The translations under genes were made by a program, and so were the position numbers. This document shows positions 5,466-5,498 of a DNA stretch of 5,498 nucleotides, in pieces; position 1 is the first letter of the stretch; every line of letters starts with the position of its first letter. The stretch is taken from positions 1 through 5,498 of the forward strand of contig JACQGV010000203.1 of assembly GCA_016199375.1 (NCBI GenBank). Direction: 5' to 3'. The notes beneath the pieces are model-generated. The model was not told where the DNA came from. It did no database searches and worked only from the letters and a program-made list of their open reading frames with translations. Source of the stretch: Chloroflexota bacterium. Its GTDB lineage: Bacteria > Chloroflexota > Dehalococcoidia > SHYM01.

Positions 5466-5498
5466 TGAGGCTCGCGCTGGGCAAGGCTGGCTTTACCC
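5462..5498 (+). CDS. Second prepilin, first codons only (cut by window edge)
   Basis: An ATG at 5462 overlaps the previous gene's stop (ATGA), with another in-frame ATG at 5465. The frame reads MMRLALGKAGFT up to the edge: a short basic leader followed by GFT, exactly how a type IV prepilin begins (G, then F-T-L-x-E). With only 12 codons visible this rests on motif and context, but the position right after another prepilin makes it likely. Either ATG could be used. Confidence 0.65.
   Translation, partial: MMRLALGKAGFT

Overview
This is a high-GC bacterial chromosomal window made of dense protein-coding genes, with no RNA genes, insertion sequences or CRISPR. It falls into two parts. On the left is a divergent pair of regulators: an ECF-type sigma factor on the minus strand, cut by the window edge, and a NarL/LuxR-type response regulator on the plus strand. 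On the right are genes for type IV pilus / type II secretion-like assembly: a prepilin peptidase (pilD-like, minus strand), then a plus-strand operon of assembly ATPase (pilB/gspE-like), inner-membrane platform protein (pilC/gspF-like), a small prepilin, and the first codons of a second prepilin cut by the right edge.

Layout: sigma factor 312→1 (minus); regulatory intergenic region 313-581; response regulator 582-1283 (plus); prepilin peptidase 2052→1288 (minus, convergent with the regulator, 4-base gap); intergenic region 2053-2182; pilB 2183-3877, pilC 3883-5091, prepilin 5088-5465, second prepilin 5462→ (plus, tightly packed or overlapping). The genes fit together functionally. The peptidase trims and methylates the prepilins, the ATPase powers assembly from the cytoplasm, and the PilC platform couples it to the growing pseudopilus. 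No retraction ATPase (pilT), secretin or alignment protein is visible, so the window cannot separate a type IV pilus from a competence or secretion pseudopilus.

The source organism cannot be fixed from one window. The GC richness, the form of the LuxR-type helix-turn-helix and the PilV/GspI-like prepilin resemble what I recall from Chloroflexota (Dehalococcoidia-like lineages). That is an impression, not a search result.

The most notable points are in the regulatory part. The response regulator's receiver domain keeps the acidic pair and the lysine but lacks the phosphoacceptor aspartate and the switch Thr/Ser. The sigma-factor promoter region carries a 13-bp direct repeat, 24 bp apart, that places two perfect TATAAT boxes on the minus strand. 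The downstream box lies on top of alternative upstream start codons of the sigma factor. I found no wholly new system; the rest is a recognisable pilus assembly locus.
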